Shown piece after piece: positions 23,011 through 35,762 of a stretch of DNA of 64,000 nt. Source of the stretch: Bimastos eiseni. Lineage: Eukaryota > Annelida > Clitellata > Crassiclitellata > Lumbricidae. The notes below the pieces were generated by a model. That model did no database searches, had not been told where the DNA came from, and was given only the letters and a program-made list of their open reading frames with translations. The position numbers and the translations under genes are program-made. The stretch lies in assembly GCA_959347315.1 (NCBI GenBank), contig OY365807.1, positions 28,984,868-29,048,867 of the forward strand, read 5' to 3'. Position 1 is the stretch's first letter; every line of letters starts with the position of its first letter.

Positions 23011-26000
23011 GTCGATGGTATTTGCAAATTTATATAGCACCACTTCCAGAGTGACTTTTCAGAGGCACTCCCAACCTAACACAATAGAACCAATGATCAA
23101 TGGAAAAGAAGCAAAAGAGGCTTAGAAGCTCATATCACAGGAAATAATTTAGTCTACCTGGGAAAGTGTTCAAGTGTTGCATTAAGCTGAGCTCCATTTG
23201 GCACAGCCTGGTATGAAATGATGCAATCCTGCATGTAGGACAGTCGTGGGTTCTCGTGCATTCCATGCCTCTGCTCTCAGGGAATGCAATCAACTAATCA
23301 CATACTCTTTGAAATTCAACTTCTTTCTTCAAAAAGTGACTCAAAACTCACTATTTCTTCTTGGCTTGTAAGGATAAGGATATCTAAATGCATCTTTACC
23401 CAGAGGCTGGCTATTGTGACTATCCACACATCAGATACACATTTAGATGTGACATTATGTCGACTACAACTTCCATTAATAATATTAAACTGTCTCCACT
23501 GTGCTGCCTACAGAAAATAGTTGGCCATATAATATGTCTGGATTTGCCAGTTAGGAATGCTCAACACCTATCCAATTGAGAAGGCAGATGACCTAATCTT
23601 GATGAAGCTTAGGATAACATCTTGGCTTAAAGCCTGACTGGCAGCCTATTGTTTATCCATGAATAGTCCTTTAAAAGTAATGTTTTCATTAGAATTTGTA
23701 AGATAATTGCTAAACGTTTGGTTGCAAAGGCTCTCACCCAGAACTACTGGGGAGCTCAGTGACTAAGTCAAACATCATGAACATGAGCTCTGATCAAAAA
23801 CTGTTCAGAGGTTTTAGTTGCTTTGACAAACCATCTATGTTTACACACAACCTGCCCTCTAAAAGTCAACAGAAATTTACATAAGGTACAAAAACAATGG
23901 CCATGGTTCTGCCTTGTAAAGTGCACGATAAATAGCAATAGAGATACAGTAAAAGTGCTGGGCATAAAGTTTGTGTACAGTGTTGTTGAAAGTTCAAGTT
24001 GAATACATGCATATGTTTTACAATACTTTTGTGTGCTTTAATCATAAGAAATTTCAACCAAGGATGATGCTGAATGAGAAATGAGTGATCAACCGTCTAT
24101 GTTGGCTTAACTATTATTTCAAGCAGGAATGACAATGAATGAGGCAATCTACAAAAATGTAGATAACTGTGCCTACGTTATATTTAAGCATTTCCGTTAA
24201 TGAAACATGCTTTGAATCGCAGATAAAAGAAAATGTTTTTGATTGTGATAATAATTCCTGCATTGGCTGAAAACTAATGAGGAACATATGCAAAGGAATG
24301 ACAACTATGGTGACTACTAAGTTGTTGACAGCTGGGAAGCCATTTCAAGAGGTTACAGCCAAAGTTATTGTAAGGGAGCATTTTACTAAAAAGACTCAAA
24401 ATAGGGTTCAAATAATGCTCAGAATTGCACAAAATTGAGATCAGCATGAATGGTAAACAGCCAGCAAACTACGATTGACTTCAGTGGATGCAGTAATCAA
24501 CAGTTTGTATAGGGACAGAACACCTACAAACTCCTAAATGTCATACACAAATGTCCATTTATGGGGCACTCATGATATACTACTTTGTTGCAATTAAAGA
24601 ATAAAATCAAGAGAACGCATTGAATACATTGTTGAGCTATAACACTCATTGTATTGTATCTCGGCAGCACTCGAGCAGAAGAAAAGCTGCAGAAATGTTT
24701 GCACGATTAGAACAACATCAGCCATTGAAAAGCAATGATATAGCCACACTAACTGCTACAAACATTACAATAGACAAAAAAACTCTTCATCGCCAACCAT
24801 GAACTAACAAATCAACAAAACATCTAAGCTAAATGTCTTTTCCGAAACACAGGACTTTGAAAATCTCCGTTCATCTCTCGATATAACGATACAACGATCG
24901 ATCTTAGCAGTCCACTTTTCTGACAGAACAATCAAAGATCAGCTCCACAACTAGAATAAAATTCAATGCAAGAATAAGAAATATCAACATAATTTGCAGA
25001 ATTAAATAAAAAAACAGACTAAATCTCAAAACAACCTAGAATATTACAGGACAAAGATGAAGAGTGACTAGATAATACACTTTACATAACACATAATAAG
25101 GTCTTCAACGACATATTTCCAACATTGACTCCAAGACTCAGGAAACTGGACAAATATTTCGAACCACCCCAGACAATGATTTCACAGAGGTTGAACCATC
25201 AAAAGGATTATGCAAAAGTACTTATGAGTAACTGAGTGTGCAATACAAACATTTAAATGCAAATGAACGTGTTACAGCTAAGAAACAAATATTTAGTAGC
25301 GTGACCAAGGTAAAATAAAAGTGAGAGCAAGTTATGCATCTTAACTGTGAAGCAGAAAATATATTTCTGTCCCAACACAGGCTTGCAAATGGAACACTCT
25401 GGCAATATGATATTTTATACTAAATGTTCTCATGCGAATTTCTAGGTCAATGTGACTATTTTCAGCAAACAATTTACTTTAGATTCTGATATTTGGACAA
25501 TTCCACTTTTTAATTGTCCAATCTTCAGAAATTTCATTCATTTGCATTTCAATCATATGTGACAAGGTTAATTTAATATGCAAATCAGGCGCGCCAGCTA
25601 TAAAACAATGGCGTGACTTGGAGCATTCGTCAAATGTAACACTAATGATCGGGACATCATCGGATAGACCTACATGGAAACAATTACCGAGGAAGGGGTA
25701 CACCCGCAGAGTTCAAAATTCAATCACAGGCGAAGCTGCGTTGTAAGGCCCGTCATTAATAAATAACTGCCAAAAAAAACTCAATAATTTGCACAGCTAA
25801 TGGTTGCAGTTATTTTAATATGTTTTATATAGGTACAGAAACAATAATCCATTCAGTTTGATATGCAACAATCTGGAGGTAAACACTAAAATATTACCAA
25901 TTGCAAAGTTTCAACTACAAATAGTCAACTCACAAGACTCTTTTGGATCAGAATCCCAGTTTGCCATACACAGGGCAACATATTAGCAATCAACCAAAAG

Positions 26001-27256
26001 GTTATGTAAGAAAGACTTTACACTTGGTCAGTTATTTACTACACAGATCAACCCCACTTCCTACTCCATGACTATCATAGTTACATAGACAATCCATCCC
26101 CTTAATTTATCTCAGATTAAGGTTGCATTTTCTACATCAAATGATAAGACTCTCTAGATTGAAAGAGCAATAGAGCATAGAGCAGAGTTTAGCAGAAGTA
26201 AAGAACTGACAAACAGCAGATCCGCACCACAGAATGACAGGCAGAGTGGACAGGCAGAATCAACAACCGATGGTTCATAGAGCCAACTAATGAACATTCA
26301 ACATCTGTTACTAAAGCAGAGACATTATGGTTTCATGTTAAGGTTCAACCCCATTTATAAATACTGAGTCACTTCTAACACTGCCACCGTAACAAAACAA
26401 ATTACAATAAAAAATAACACTAAACAATAACTCTGTCGATTCCTTCATAAAGGAACAGAAATTAGACTGACATTGACAACTGCATAAAGTCATTATGTAT
26501 TAGCAATTTTAAAGAATTATCAGTTAAATTTACATAACGCATCTGCCTATGCCGCATGCCAAATACTAAATCCAACACAAATAACGACATCATGCATTAA
26601 CAAATAGTTTAACTAGTCTTCGTTTCTGTCATAAAAGTGGTTTAGCTAGAAATACAATTGAAATGCAAGTGAGAACAAAGTACCAACAGCTAACACCACC
26701 AACTCACATGAATGCACAGAGTATCTGTCTAGAAAGTGTAGTATGACTAAAATTTCTTCTTTGTCAAGCGTAATAACCATTAGTGGAAAGTATGCTTTTT
26801 GCTCTTTTACAAACTTCACTTCTTTTTTCCAGCTGACCTGAAATATTTTCCACAGCATAAGCATTAACCAAATGTCCAAATCAACTCTGTTAAATGGCTC
26901 TCTGAATACTTTGCTAACATTCACTGCATTCGAAAACCTATTACTCTACAAAGTTGCATTTAAGAAAGTGAACTAGAAATATCATGGCAAAAACTTCCTA
27001 AATAACTGTTTGAGTTTGCTCAATCATAACTTCATTGCCTTGCAACGAATTTCCACCATTTTTCTCCAAAAGCTGAATAGTTGACTATAATTTTTTTTTA
27101 TGAAAGAATTAGCAAATCAGCAAAATATTGTAAGCATTGTAGTAAATTGTCAGAATAAAGAAAACAAACACTAGGAATAGAGAACAATCTAAAAAAATGT
27201 TTAGTTACAAATCAACAAATCAAACAATGAGTGAACAGAAAAAACACCAGTTGCCA
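23011..27256. other. SCOC 3' flank and intergenic
   Basis: It probably includes the SCOC 3' UTR just below 27257. No other exon is recognisable. The short frames at 24620-24802 (+) and 25479-25703 (-) have no family I know. One copy of a dispersed repeat lies at about 25196-25455. Confidence 0.55.
25196..25455 (+). repeat. Dispersed repeat B, copy 1
   Basis: Shares roughly 250 bp (tgtgcaatacaaacat, gtgaagcagaaaat, ctggcaatatga) in direct orientation with about 29195-29505. The other copy has an additional insert of about 31 bp after gtgagagcaa. Confidence 0.85.
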
Positions 27257-27399
27257 TTACTTTTTCTTGGCTTTTGGTGAAAGGCTCTGGAACACACTGC
27301 TGGCTGCCATCAGATTTTCAATGTATTGGCCAAGCACTTGGTTTTCTGACTTCAATTTCAGGTTTTCCTCTTTTACGGAATCCACTCTCCGTGACAAAT
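27257..27399 (-). CDS. scoc: SCOC coding exon 3 (last)
   Basis: The acceptor is cgtgtttttag and the first two bases complete an Asp codon. The exon encodes the conserved C-terminal coiled-coil half, then SLSPKAKKK and TAA. This is the most conserved part of SCOC. Confidence 0.95.
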
Positions 27400-30300
27400 C
27401 TAAAAACACGAAAGCAGTCAACTTCCACATAGTATTTCAATTCATTTCCAGAAACTAAGGAGAATGCAACATTTGCAGCTGCTGGACAAGGAATGTGTTA
27501 ACCATAATTTTACACATTCAAGTGCTGAACTCAAGTGATATTTCTCTTCATCATGTGACTTATTTCACTCTAAATGCCAAATACAATCTTCCATTTACAG
27601 CCTTTGCATTCAGTGCATTAACATAGGCTAATGTAATGCCATGCAAAAGCAAACAAGTAGAGTCCTCATCCAGCAGAGCAGCTGCCTTTGTAATCTCTAG
27701 AGTGGACTGTTGCAACAGCCTGTTGGCTGATGTGCCTGGGTGTCTCTTGGATGGTCTCCACTCGGTGCTCAATGCCGCAGCAAGACTTATTTGCAACATG
27801 AGGAAATACCACATTAAGTATAAACTTTGGTGCCTGTAGTTTTCATATACAGCACACACCACTAAACAGAAGCACACACGGGACAGACCCACCCACTCTT
27901 GGAGATGATCACCAATAGAAGACAGTTTGATATCACTTTACACAAAGGATGACACAAAGGTAGAGCCACAGCTCGCTGAGCTTTGAGAAAAGTTGTACAA
28001 CCAAGCCAAAAATTTGAATGCAGATGGTGAACAGCCTGGAGATAAACCCAAGACTGGGATGAGTGGCAAAATGTTGTTTTAATATATGGCAGCTCTCTAG
28101 AGGGAGGCATGCCATTGATAATGATGTCAGCGGGTGGTATTGCTGTCTACATCTAACTGCGGGTCAGAGTATCTGTTTGATCCAAGGTATCGAACAGGGA
28201 TCCATAACAGACTAATAGCCAGCCACCCGGCAGAAATTATTTTGGACAAGCACAAATTGTGCATGATCATCATTGTATAGATTGCCAAAAGAAAACAGTT
28301 AATCAATATTAAAAAACGTTTGTGTCAAATGTGATATAACATATATGCCTATCATCATTTGAAGCTAACAGATTTGTTGTTCTGTATCATTGTACGTAAA
28401 AAACTTTTATCAATCAATCAATCAATATATCAATGGAACTTAATATAGCACCCCTTAAGATATCTACTTAGAGGCGCGCTCGTTCTGACTACGGCTGAAA
28501 ATACGGATTTAAATGAAGAATAAAATGCAGACAAGGAATTTCTAGGTCGAAAGCATAGCTCTTTGGTAGCCCATTCCAGATGGTATGGCCAAAACTGAAA
28601 AGGCCTGGTGTTGCATCGTAGTGGTGTGAGCGAAAATGTTATAAATGTGATCAAAACCAATAGGCCATTCAGTGTAAGGTAACGATATTGCCGTACGACT
28701 CGGATTGCGCCTATAATAATAATAATAAACACATTAAGTAATTAATGTTTTCAATTGAAATACGTGGATCTTGGTGAAACACTAAATCATTTATTTTATC
28801 TAATATGGAAGTTATCTACATGTCCAGAATGAATTCAAGTACCTGGCTCATATTTCACCAACATTTTACACCTTGAATAGTGATAACAAGTAGGCTAAGT
28901 CAGTGACCAGTTGACTACAGTACATGCAGTGCATAACAGCATTCAACTATTCCATAGTTTGAAGTATTCATCCTGATTTATGATAAACTGATTAAACTGG
29001 TAGTCAGCCAAACACAAAGAATGGTTCAAGTGTCTTGACCATATTTTAATCAAATTCCAACAGCAATAGTGGGAGCCATGGATTTGCTTATTTCATGATC
29101 TTTGGACCTCTGAATTAAAAGCGTCGATGAAAACCTATGGAATAGCTGGACAAACACATCGCAGTAGGAAGATAACATACAAATCTTTTAGAAGAATTTT
29201 GCAAAAGTATTTGTGAGAGACTTAGTGTGCAATACAAACATCCAAATGCAAATAAATGAGTTATAGCTGAGAAACAAATGTTTGATAGCGTTATCAAGGT
29301 AAAATAGAAGTGAGAGCAACTACATTCTTTCCTTATGCCTTTATGTTTAAGTTATGCATTTTAACTGTGAAGCAGAAAATTTATTTCTTCGTCCCAACAA
29401 AGGGTCGCCAATGGAACATTCTGGCAATATGAAATTATAAACTGAATGTTCTTATTCAAATACAGCAGATATATGATAAATGACAATTTCTAATTCAGAG
29501 TGACATTTAAGACAATGCAGTGAAACGTTAACAATTCAATACGCATAGAAACAAGAAAACAGAAAATTTTCTTTTTATCACATTGAAGTACAGAATCTTG
29601 GTAAGATTCAACTCCAGGACACACAACACCAGACCAAGTACTGTCAATAAAGCTGTATACATCAGTAAAAGACCATGGCTCACCATCCAGAGTGTTTTGT
29701 AATTCCAGGACTTGATTGATTAGACGTCTCTTCTCCTCCTCTTCATCTTGATTCACATCTGGATCTAAATCTATTTTCAGTGAAAAAAACAGAAATCTAT
29801 TAATCGTTATACCTCATTATAGCATATATAATTCAAACAGAAAATAATCTTCTACAATTACGTCAATAAATCAGAGCCAGATAAGTTATATTATTTTTTA
29901 TACAAAAAGAATGAAAGCTCCTACTCTAGACTGCAAACAACTAATGCAGCAAAAGCTAGTCTGTGTGTGGATATGTCTACTAAAACAAAAAATTATTTAG
30001 CACAGTTGTTTTTGATCGCAGACTGATCTCTCAGAGTCCAATTCCCTGGCACCTTCAGATTGCCATAATATTCCTATCAAAACTGAAATCATTTCTGTCG
30101 TAAGAATTCTTATTTTACTTTGCTTTCACAATGTTCAGCAATAATACTAATAGACTGGCTATTCAATTGTCACCTCAAACATTCTACTCTGTTTCCTTTA
30201 TTAACTCTCTGTTTATCTGTCTATCAATTTTCAAAATCCATGATAAGTTCATCCAATTATCCTCTAACCCTTTGTTGGTGAGCATGTACTAAAATGCATA

Positions 30301-30815
30301 CGAAATCAATGCAGTTTGTCGTTAAAGGGTAAAATGCGTGTAATAGATTCCATCAGCGAATACTAAACATTAAAAAAATTGAACTTCCTAAGTAATTATT
30401 TTAAAGTTTTGTGCAGTCTTTTTCTGGATTGCTCTGAAAAGCTAGGCACTACATCCAGAGGCAGTGATCTCATTTGAGAGGTGGGGGGAACACCCAATGA
30501 GAGAAGTAAGGAATGTAGGGACAAATGTATAACATGCCCCCTACTGTAAAAGGTGCTTGTCCTCCTCGACCCACCCCCCCCCCTCATGAGTTCACTGCCC
30601 CCGACTGCTTCAGAATAGACTAATGTGACTGATTATAATAAATAACATAAATGTTTTACGTCATCTACCTTACTATCATACTGAGACATTAATTAGCTAT
30701 GTTAACAAAAACAACCTGTTAAAATTGCGATTGTTTATAAGTCACACAGTTTTCACAGACCTTGTGTAGTAGTCTCATTGCTCGACATATTGTTGGCTTG
30801 ATTTGGTTCACTCAT
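27257..30815 (-). CDS. scoc: SCOC, short coiled-coil protein
   Basis: Three coding exons (30761-30815, 29684-29770, 27257-27399 on the minus strand) join in frame, phases 1 and 1, to 94 aa. A polar N terminus (about 1-24) is followed by an acidic run (DEEEEK) and one long coiled coil (about 30-85) with the family signature [31 protein letters not shown] and [14 protein letters not shown], then a basic tail PKAKKK. SCOC family proteins (UNC-69 in worms) are Golgi-associated effectors of ARL1-type GTPases. They bind FEZ1/UNC-76 and act in vesicle transport, axon outgrowth and autophagy. The length matches the short animal isoforms. All splice sites are GT-AG. This is the highest-confidence protein in the window. 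Confidence 0.95.
27640..27835 (+). mobile_element. Non-LTR retrotransposon (LINE) reverse-transcriptase 3' fragment
   Basis: The + strand frame contains [16 protein letters not shown] and [12 protein letters not shown]. It resembles the C-terminal RT motif S-R-x-D-Y-C-N-S-L-L ... L-Q-x-V-Q-N-A-A-A-R-L of CR1/Jockey/RTE-like elements. It is a short relic without the catalytic part, lying antisense in SCOC intron 2. Confidence 0.82.
29195..29505 (+). repeat. Dispersed repeat B, copy 2
   Basis: A diverged direct copy of the segment at about 25196-25455, lying in SCOC intron 2 about 180 bp from exon 2. It carries extra sequence (ctacattctttccttatg) absent from the other copy. Confidence 0.85.
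29684..29770 (-). CDS. scoc: SCOC coding exon 2
   Basis: 87 nt between ctgaaaatag and gtgagc, phase 1 on both sides. It encodes [15 protein letters not shown] and the start of the coiled coil ([13 protein letters not shown]). Confidence 0.94.
29771..30760 (-). other. SCOC intron 1 (between coding exons)
   Basis: Ordinary AT-rich intron except for copy B of the 19185-type dispersed repeat at 30470-30562. Confidence 0.75.
30470..30562 (+). repeat. Dispersed repeat, copy B of the 19185-19277 family
   Basis: Contains aacacccaatgagag and ctactgtaaaaggtg in the same order and spacing as 19185-19277. Confidence 0.75.
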
Positions 30816-30830
30816 GACTTAATGGCCAAC
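30761..30830 (-). CDS. scoc: SCOC first coding exon
   Basis: ATG is at 30815. Eighteen codons ([18 protein letters not shown]) precede a gtctgtg donor. An acceptor-like ttatattgtag just upstream puts the exon start near 30830, with 15 nt of 5' UTR (CDS 30761-30815), and implies a separate upstream non-coding exon. This N terminus is not conserved between phyla, so the start rests on splice phase and the first ATG. Confidence 0.8.
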
Positions 30831-32452
30831 CTACAATATAAAGTGGCTGTGAAAGTCAAGAATTCACCAACACAATCAAAGCAATCTGAAAGATAACAGA
30901 GTAGATAAATCTGCAAATGCTCTAGTGCATTTACAAGTGCCCTGTAGGTGACAGGATATTAAAGCTCTGATGACCTAAATGATTAGATTTGAATATGGCT
31001 CAAAATTGAAAGATTCAAAAAGGTAATTGGAATGTGCAACATGTCCTAACCATTACAACTAGAAATACAACACCGAAGAATCTCAAACAACAACAAGGCA
31101 ACTCCAGAATCAAATAACCTTTACTCATAAGTTGCAGCTGCAGCAACATATTCTGCCAAGATCACAATGAAAATTAAATGCTTGTGTGTATTCATTTATT
31201 TACCGGACCATTTAACAGAGACCCTTCATTGAACTACCACTGGTTCTTGCAAGAACTGTTTTAGGTGGGAAAAGTTCTGAATCAATCATCATTTCAAAGC
31301 TGATAGAAATCTGTGGGAATCTTCAGCTTAGCTTGGCATCTTCAGCTTGTATCTATTTTTATGTAATTCTAATTCCACCTAGATGACTTATCTCCGTCAA
31401 CAGCTTTACCCAAGAATGTCTATGTTTGATAGACAAACTTCAAAGTCACTGACTTTTGGCAAGACTTAGCATGCCACTGAATGCACACCTGGTACATGTA
31501 ACAAGAGCACTTGCAGAAGACAACATTAACAGGTAAAAGCGATTATCTAATAAATTTTATCAGATGTTTAAACACAAGTCCCTCAACTCTTTTTCTTTAG
31601 TTGTGGCTGGGCTGGGAGTGTTCCTGAGTTTCTTGGTGAGTTCTTTGGGGTGCTATATAAATGCTCAAAATGAATTAATAGGCCTAAGCATTGTTGCCTT
31701 CAGGCACTGAAGACAAAGAAAAATAACAAAACAAGAATAGATGCAAGACTGACAATAAAATATTAGACAATGTGAGCAAATGAATTTGAATTAAGGTTGC
31801 TTGCTGCTATCTCAGCTGGATATCACTTAGCCATATTCAAAACTATTATCTAACAGCAACAGAAATTCAAGCAATAATTATTACAAAATCATGCTGCTGC
31901 TGCTGCTGCTGATTGGTCTAACTAAACTGTAAACATGCCATTGCAATCGTGACATAAGGATTTGAGCCAAAATTAAAAGAATACAACACTGCTACTACCA
32001 CTTAAGATATATTTAAGGTATCGCTACGCGGCCTCCACCCTTTAACTCAGATGTGTATCAATACGAACCTCCTAGTGATTCTGAATCAAAAAATATTAAT
32101 TATCACCCCATTAGCTATATATAAGGAATCAGAAATTCAGATTCGTCGCTAGATTCCTGAAAAAACTGAAAAATACTATTTGCGGCGAAAACGCTAAACA
32201 AATAAGGAAAATATTACGAAATGACCCAAGAGGAAACTGATAATAATATCCAATATCTGGATTGGAAGTCAGTCATGGCGGCGACAGAGGCTAAAGCTAC
32301 CAATTGTCAATCAACAGCACGCTATATCCGATAACCAAAAAAGCCGTAAAAAGAGGAAGAACTTCACCACACCCCGTGCTATATTCGAGTTAAACTAATT
32401 TTTTAAACCTGCTCTATCACATATAATACTAGACATTCTACTACGCACTCAC
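30831..32452 (-). other. Probable 5' UTR intron of SCOC
   Basis: No coding sequence recognised. It lies between the acceptor near 30831 and a good donor (attg then gtgagtgc) at 32451-32452. It includes a short CTG run at about 31892-31910 and a SINE-tail-like gtgctatataaatgctc at about 31650. Confidence 0.5.
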
Positions 32453-32555
32453 CAATGACTAAACCCAGGTCGCGATGCCAGATCTGGTTCCCTGCTGATC
32501 TAAGAAATCGCGACGCAATTCATTTTGAAGTAGAGGGTTAGACTATTGCAGATAA
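32453..32555 (-). other. scoc: Candidate non-coding first exon of SCOC
   Basis: The minus strand shows a strong donor (TTTAGTCATTG followed by gtgagtgc). The preceding roughly 100 bp are comparatively CpG-rich and contain the near-palindrome tcgcgatttc...catcgcgacc. It would splice to the acceptor at 30831. The start of transcription is not visible. Confidence 0.4.
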
Positions 32556-32558
32556 ACG

Positions 32559-32566
32559 TGACGTCA
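32559..32566. promoter_or_regulatory. CRE-type palindrome TGACGTCA upstream of SCOC
   Basis: A perfect ATF/CREB site lies just upstream of the candidate SCOC first exon. The same octamer is part of the local MITE termini, but no MITE end surrounds this copy. Its use as a promoter element is inference. Confidence 0.35.
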
Positions 32567-32885
32567 TCGTTAAGCCATTGCAATGTACGTAAAATAATAT
32601 TATGATGGAACCATGAACTATTTTTATTCATAAGAGCCAATGAATCTATTATTGGTTCTTGATTCGTACCTTACAACCGAGGACCAACATACACCAATAT
32701 AATTATACTCCTCGACTTACAAAATACAGCACTCGTGCAAAAATATAACGAACATAATGAAACGATAAAGTATAAAGTACAAAGCATAAAGTATAAATTG
32801 TGCTCGAGGTCTCTGAAGAGATCGAGTGATCCCGCTAGCTAAAGGCTTCGACGTAAGCTATTTAGTTAATGAATTATTTCAAGAC

Positions 32886-33626
32886 AGCATGAGGGAGAAT
32901 GTCCTGTATTGGGTCATATGTCCTGCATTGGGTCAGTGGCGGTATCAGGACCTTGCAATGGCTATCATTGTATCGGGCGTGTGTCACCTAGCAAACGCGT
33001 TTAATGGCAGACAAGAAGATAAGCGTTTAACAGAGAAACAGCAACTCTTTATTTTCAGCTAAGAAACGTAAATTTTACTCATTTAATGTCAGTCAACGCA
33101 TTAGACGTTTTGTACTAATACCTACAATTTCTGTAAATTACTTAAGGATAGCATAATTATTGCGAAGCATACATGTGGTAAAGTTTGGAGGCAGTTTAAT
33201 AATGCAGAAGAATAATGTAAAATACAAATATTTTTCTATTTTCTCTTTTAACAATTTCGTAGTATAATCATATTTGATTCATAGTAAAACGTTGCTGTTT
33301 CTGATAATTAAAACAAAATACAAGTACTATAACTAACACCAACTGCGGGCATTAAAATGTAAAAACGACCCAGTGCTCCCCACGTTCTGTCCCAATACTC
33401 CCATGGTAGTCTGTATTGGGATATTTTTACCAGTAAGAAAAACACTAAATTTTTTAGTTTACTCTTGTAACAATATTGTAGTTTAACCGTAGAGCTATTA
33501 GGCCCATTAAACGTGGCTGTTACTGACTATTAAAACAAAATACAAGTACTACAACTAATGCCAATAATTTATTGCATGCATAAAAATTTAAAAATTGACC
33601 CAATGCAGGACACTCTCCCCTACAGA
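32886..33626. mobile_element. MITE-like element with 25-bp inverted ends
   Basis: Left GGGAGAATGTCCTGTATTGG and right (reverse complement) GGGAGAGTGTCCTGCATTGG form terminal inverted repeats about 0.7 kb apart. The left end has a second partial copy (gtcctgcattgggtca). Two diverged direct copies of about 120 bp inside (about 33235-33350 and 33450-33565, both with attaaaacaaaatacaagtact) explain much of the interior. There is no transposase. Confidence 0.75.
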
Positions 33627-34020
33627 GTGGACGGCCTTGTATCAGCATACAAATGTTTCTGCAGAATAGATTAATTCTAAAAGATACTCAAAACAGCAGC
33701 TTGCTAAGCCGGTTACGAAAAATAAAATTAAGAGTAGACAATCAAAACATAGAGATTTTGGACTAGCTGAAGGCACGAATGTCGACAGGTTAAGAGAAGT
33801 TAGGACATTAGTTGACCAACCGGAAATTGAGCAGTCAGATGTGTTGAATGTTTATAGGCCTACGAAGAAAGGAGAGAATGAGCGGAAACGAGAAGACTGA
33901 CCTAGTCAACCACTTGACGTGTCGTGTCATTCCATAAACGGGCGCCAGTAAATTTTATAGAGAAAAGGCGAGTGCGATCTCGAGTACTAGTGTGGGCAAG
34001 TATAGTCTGAGGAAGGAGCT

Positions 34021-34387
34021 AAAATGTCTAGTAAGGTGAGTGTGAATATCTGAATTCCGAACCTAGGAAAAGAAGATGTTCCTTCCAGGTAAGGTGCTGA
34101 TGTATTATATATATACATATATATTATATTTATATGTATATATATATATATATTTGTTTTGGGACCTAGGCCTAAGCAGAATGTTATTAGCCTTGTCCAA
34201 AGTAAAGGTGAGTTTGTTGGCTCTGAACCAAGCCGCTGTTTTGGTTCATTCGGAGTTCATAATTTCGTATAGTGACAGTGACTCTAGCGAGGGAGAAATA
34301 AGAGAAAAAGATCTTGGTAGGGGCCTATCGTCAGCGAAGAGGATGAAGCGGTCAAGAGAAGATGCATTGGTGATGTCATTTATTTAA
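34021..34387 (+). other. Exon-like segment, unassigned
   Basis: ATG TCT AGT AAG at 34024-34035 is followed by a consensus gtgagt donor. A second stretch from 34264 encodes SDSDSSEGEIREKD and a basic AKRMKRSRED up to TAA at 34385. The phases of the two do not join directly (phase 0 exit against a phase 2 need), so the model is incomplete. It could be the start of a plus-strand gene, or chance. I do not recognise a family. Confidence 0.25.
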
Positions 34388-34389
34388 GC

Positions 34390-35762
34390 CTATATTAGGA
34401 ATATATATATATATATATATATAGTAGGCCTAAGAAGCTATGAGGATTGAGCCTTGGGAAAACTAAAATTAATTGATCGTATCGTGGAGAGAGAGTCACT
34501 GGAGGAGACTCTAGGGTGATCACATGCCCCGAATTGTCCGTTACAGTCCCGGAATTGATCAAAATGTCCCGCATCCCGGACAGGTCCATTCCGGGACAAT
34601 GTATACCGTCCCGGAATTGTGTTTCTATGATCAAACAAGTAGAAGATGCCATTTTAATGTTTCAATTATTTGACAGTAGAGATGACACTCAGTGCCAAAG
34701 CTAGTCTCCTTGTCGCCCTTGGGCTTAGTTTTTCAGGGCACCCCTTTCAAAATGAGAAAATGAATAAAACATGTGGATTCTATGTGTCCGACTCATTCTG
34801 CGTTCTTATAACTATAATTGTTGGCTTACATTCTCCAATTGTGCTAATAAGTTTATGTCTAATCATAATCGTGAACTCCAAACTTTTTAAGTGCCACTCT
34901 AAGCCAAGCGCGGGGCATACTTTATTATCGAGCCCCGCGTCAAGTCAGAGGGGTTGTCCAAAAGGGTTGTCCGAGTGAGGTCAGAGTTCAGCTGCCAGAG
35001 GGTGAGAGGAGGCAAAGCAGCTGCTAAGGTGGATGTCGTCTAGAGTTGAAAGGTGAAGGATCGAATGAGGCTTACTCAGCGAGGTAAAGAGTTCACGACC
35101 ACATTTGAACTTGCACAGGGAATTGTAGGTCGGTGATATGACTTGGTTGTGGATTCACTGATTTTTAGCCAATGCAGTTATTTTAGAATAGGAGTGACAC
35201 GATGCTGCCCGAGCAATATGGCAGTAGTTTGGACTAGTAAGCTTTGGATAGGGCTTAAGATGCAGACGCTTGAGGTGTGTCGATTCAAGGTCTGTGCCCT
35301 ATTTACATAATCGCAGTAGTGCTGCACTCTGGCTCTAATTTTCAAAATGATTAACTTACGTGATCGTGAGACATTTGCCTTCGTCAAATAAGACTTTATA
35401 ATTTAAAAAACTTCAATCATACATTTTTAGTTCAAAACTCTTGAAATGGATTTCAGATGGGTCATTGTGCAAGTATAGCGCTCATCCCAATGAACCCAGC
35501 TACTCCCCACTTAATTTGATATAGATTGGATAAACTGTGGTGCCCCGGAATGGCAGAAGAGAAATGTGGTCACCCTCGCAGGAAACAAGCTGGAAATGAT
35601 TAAACAAATAGCCTTTAAACCAGTTTAGGTGTGCCTCTCACACCATGGTAGACCTTGGTAGCCTAGTTAATTTAGCAGAAAACAGGGGTCCATATTGGTG
35701 CAGCATTAGCTATAGGCCCAGCCAGTGCTTAAAGTGTAAAAAAAAGAAGTCCCTTGACGCTA
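34390..35762. other. Intergenic with AT repeat and a cccggaat-rich patch
   Basis: Contains a short (AT)n at 34400-34422 and a patch at about 34528-34617 in which gtcccg and ccgggac alternate in both orientations. No gene is supported. Confidence 0.5.

Larger units (their letters stand above)
27400..29683 (-). other. SCOC intron 2
   Basis: Besides the LINE relic it holds an unidentified repeat-like segment (about 28435-28720) and the second copy of dispersed repeat B (about 29195-29505). No other exon seen. Confidence 0.7.

Noticed and set aside
27560..27892. Minus-strand 110-aa frame
   Set aside because: Antisense to the recognisable LINE reverse-transcriptase relic on the plus strand.
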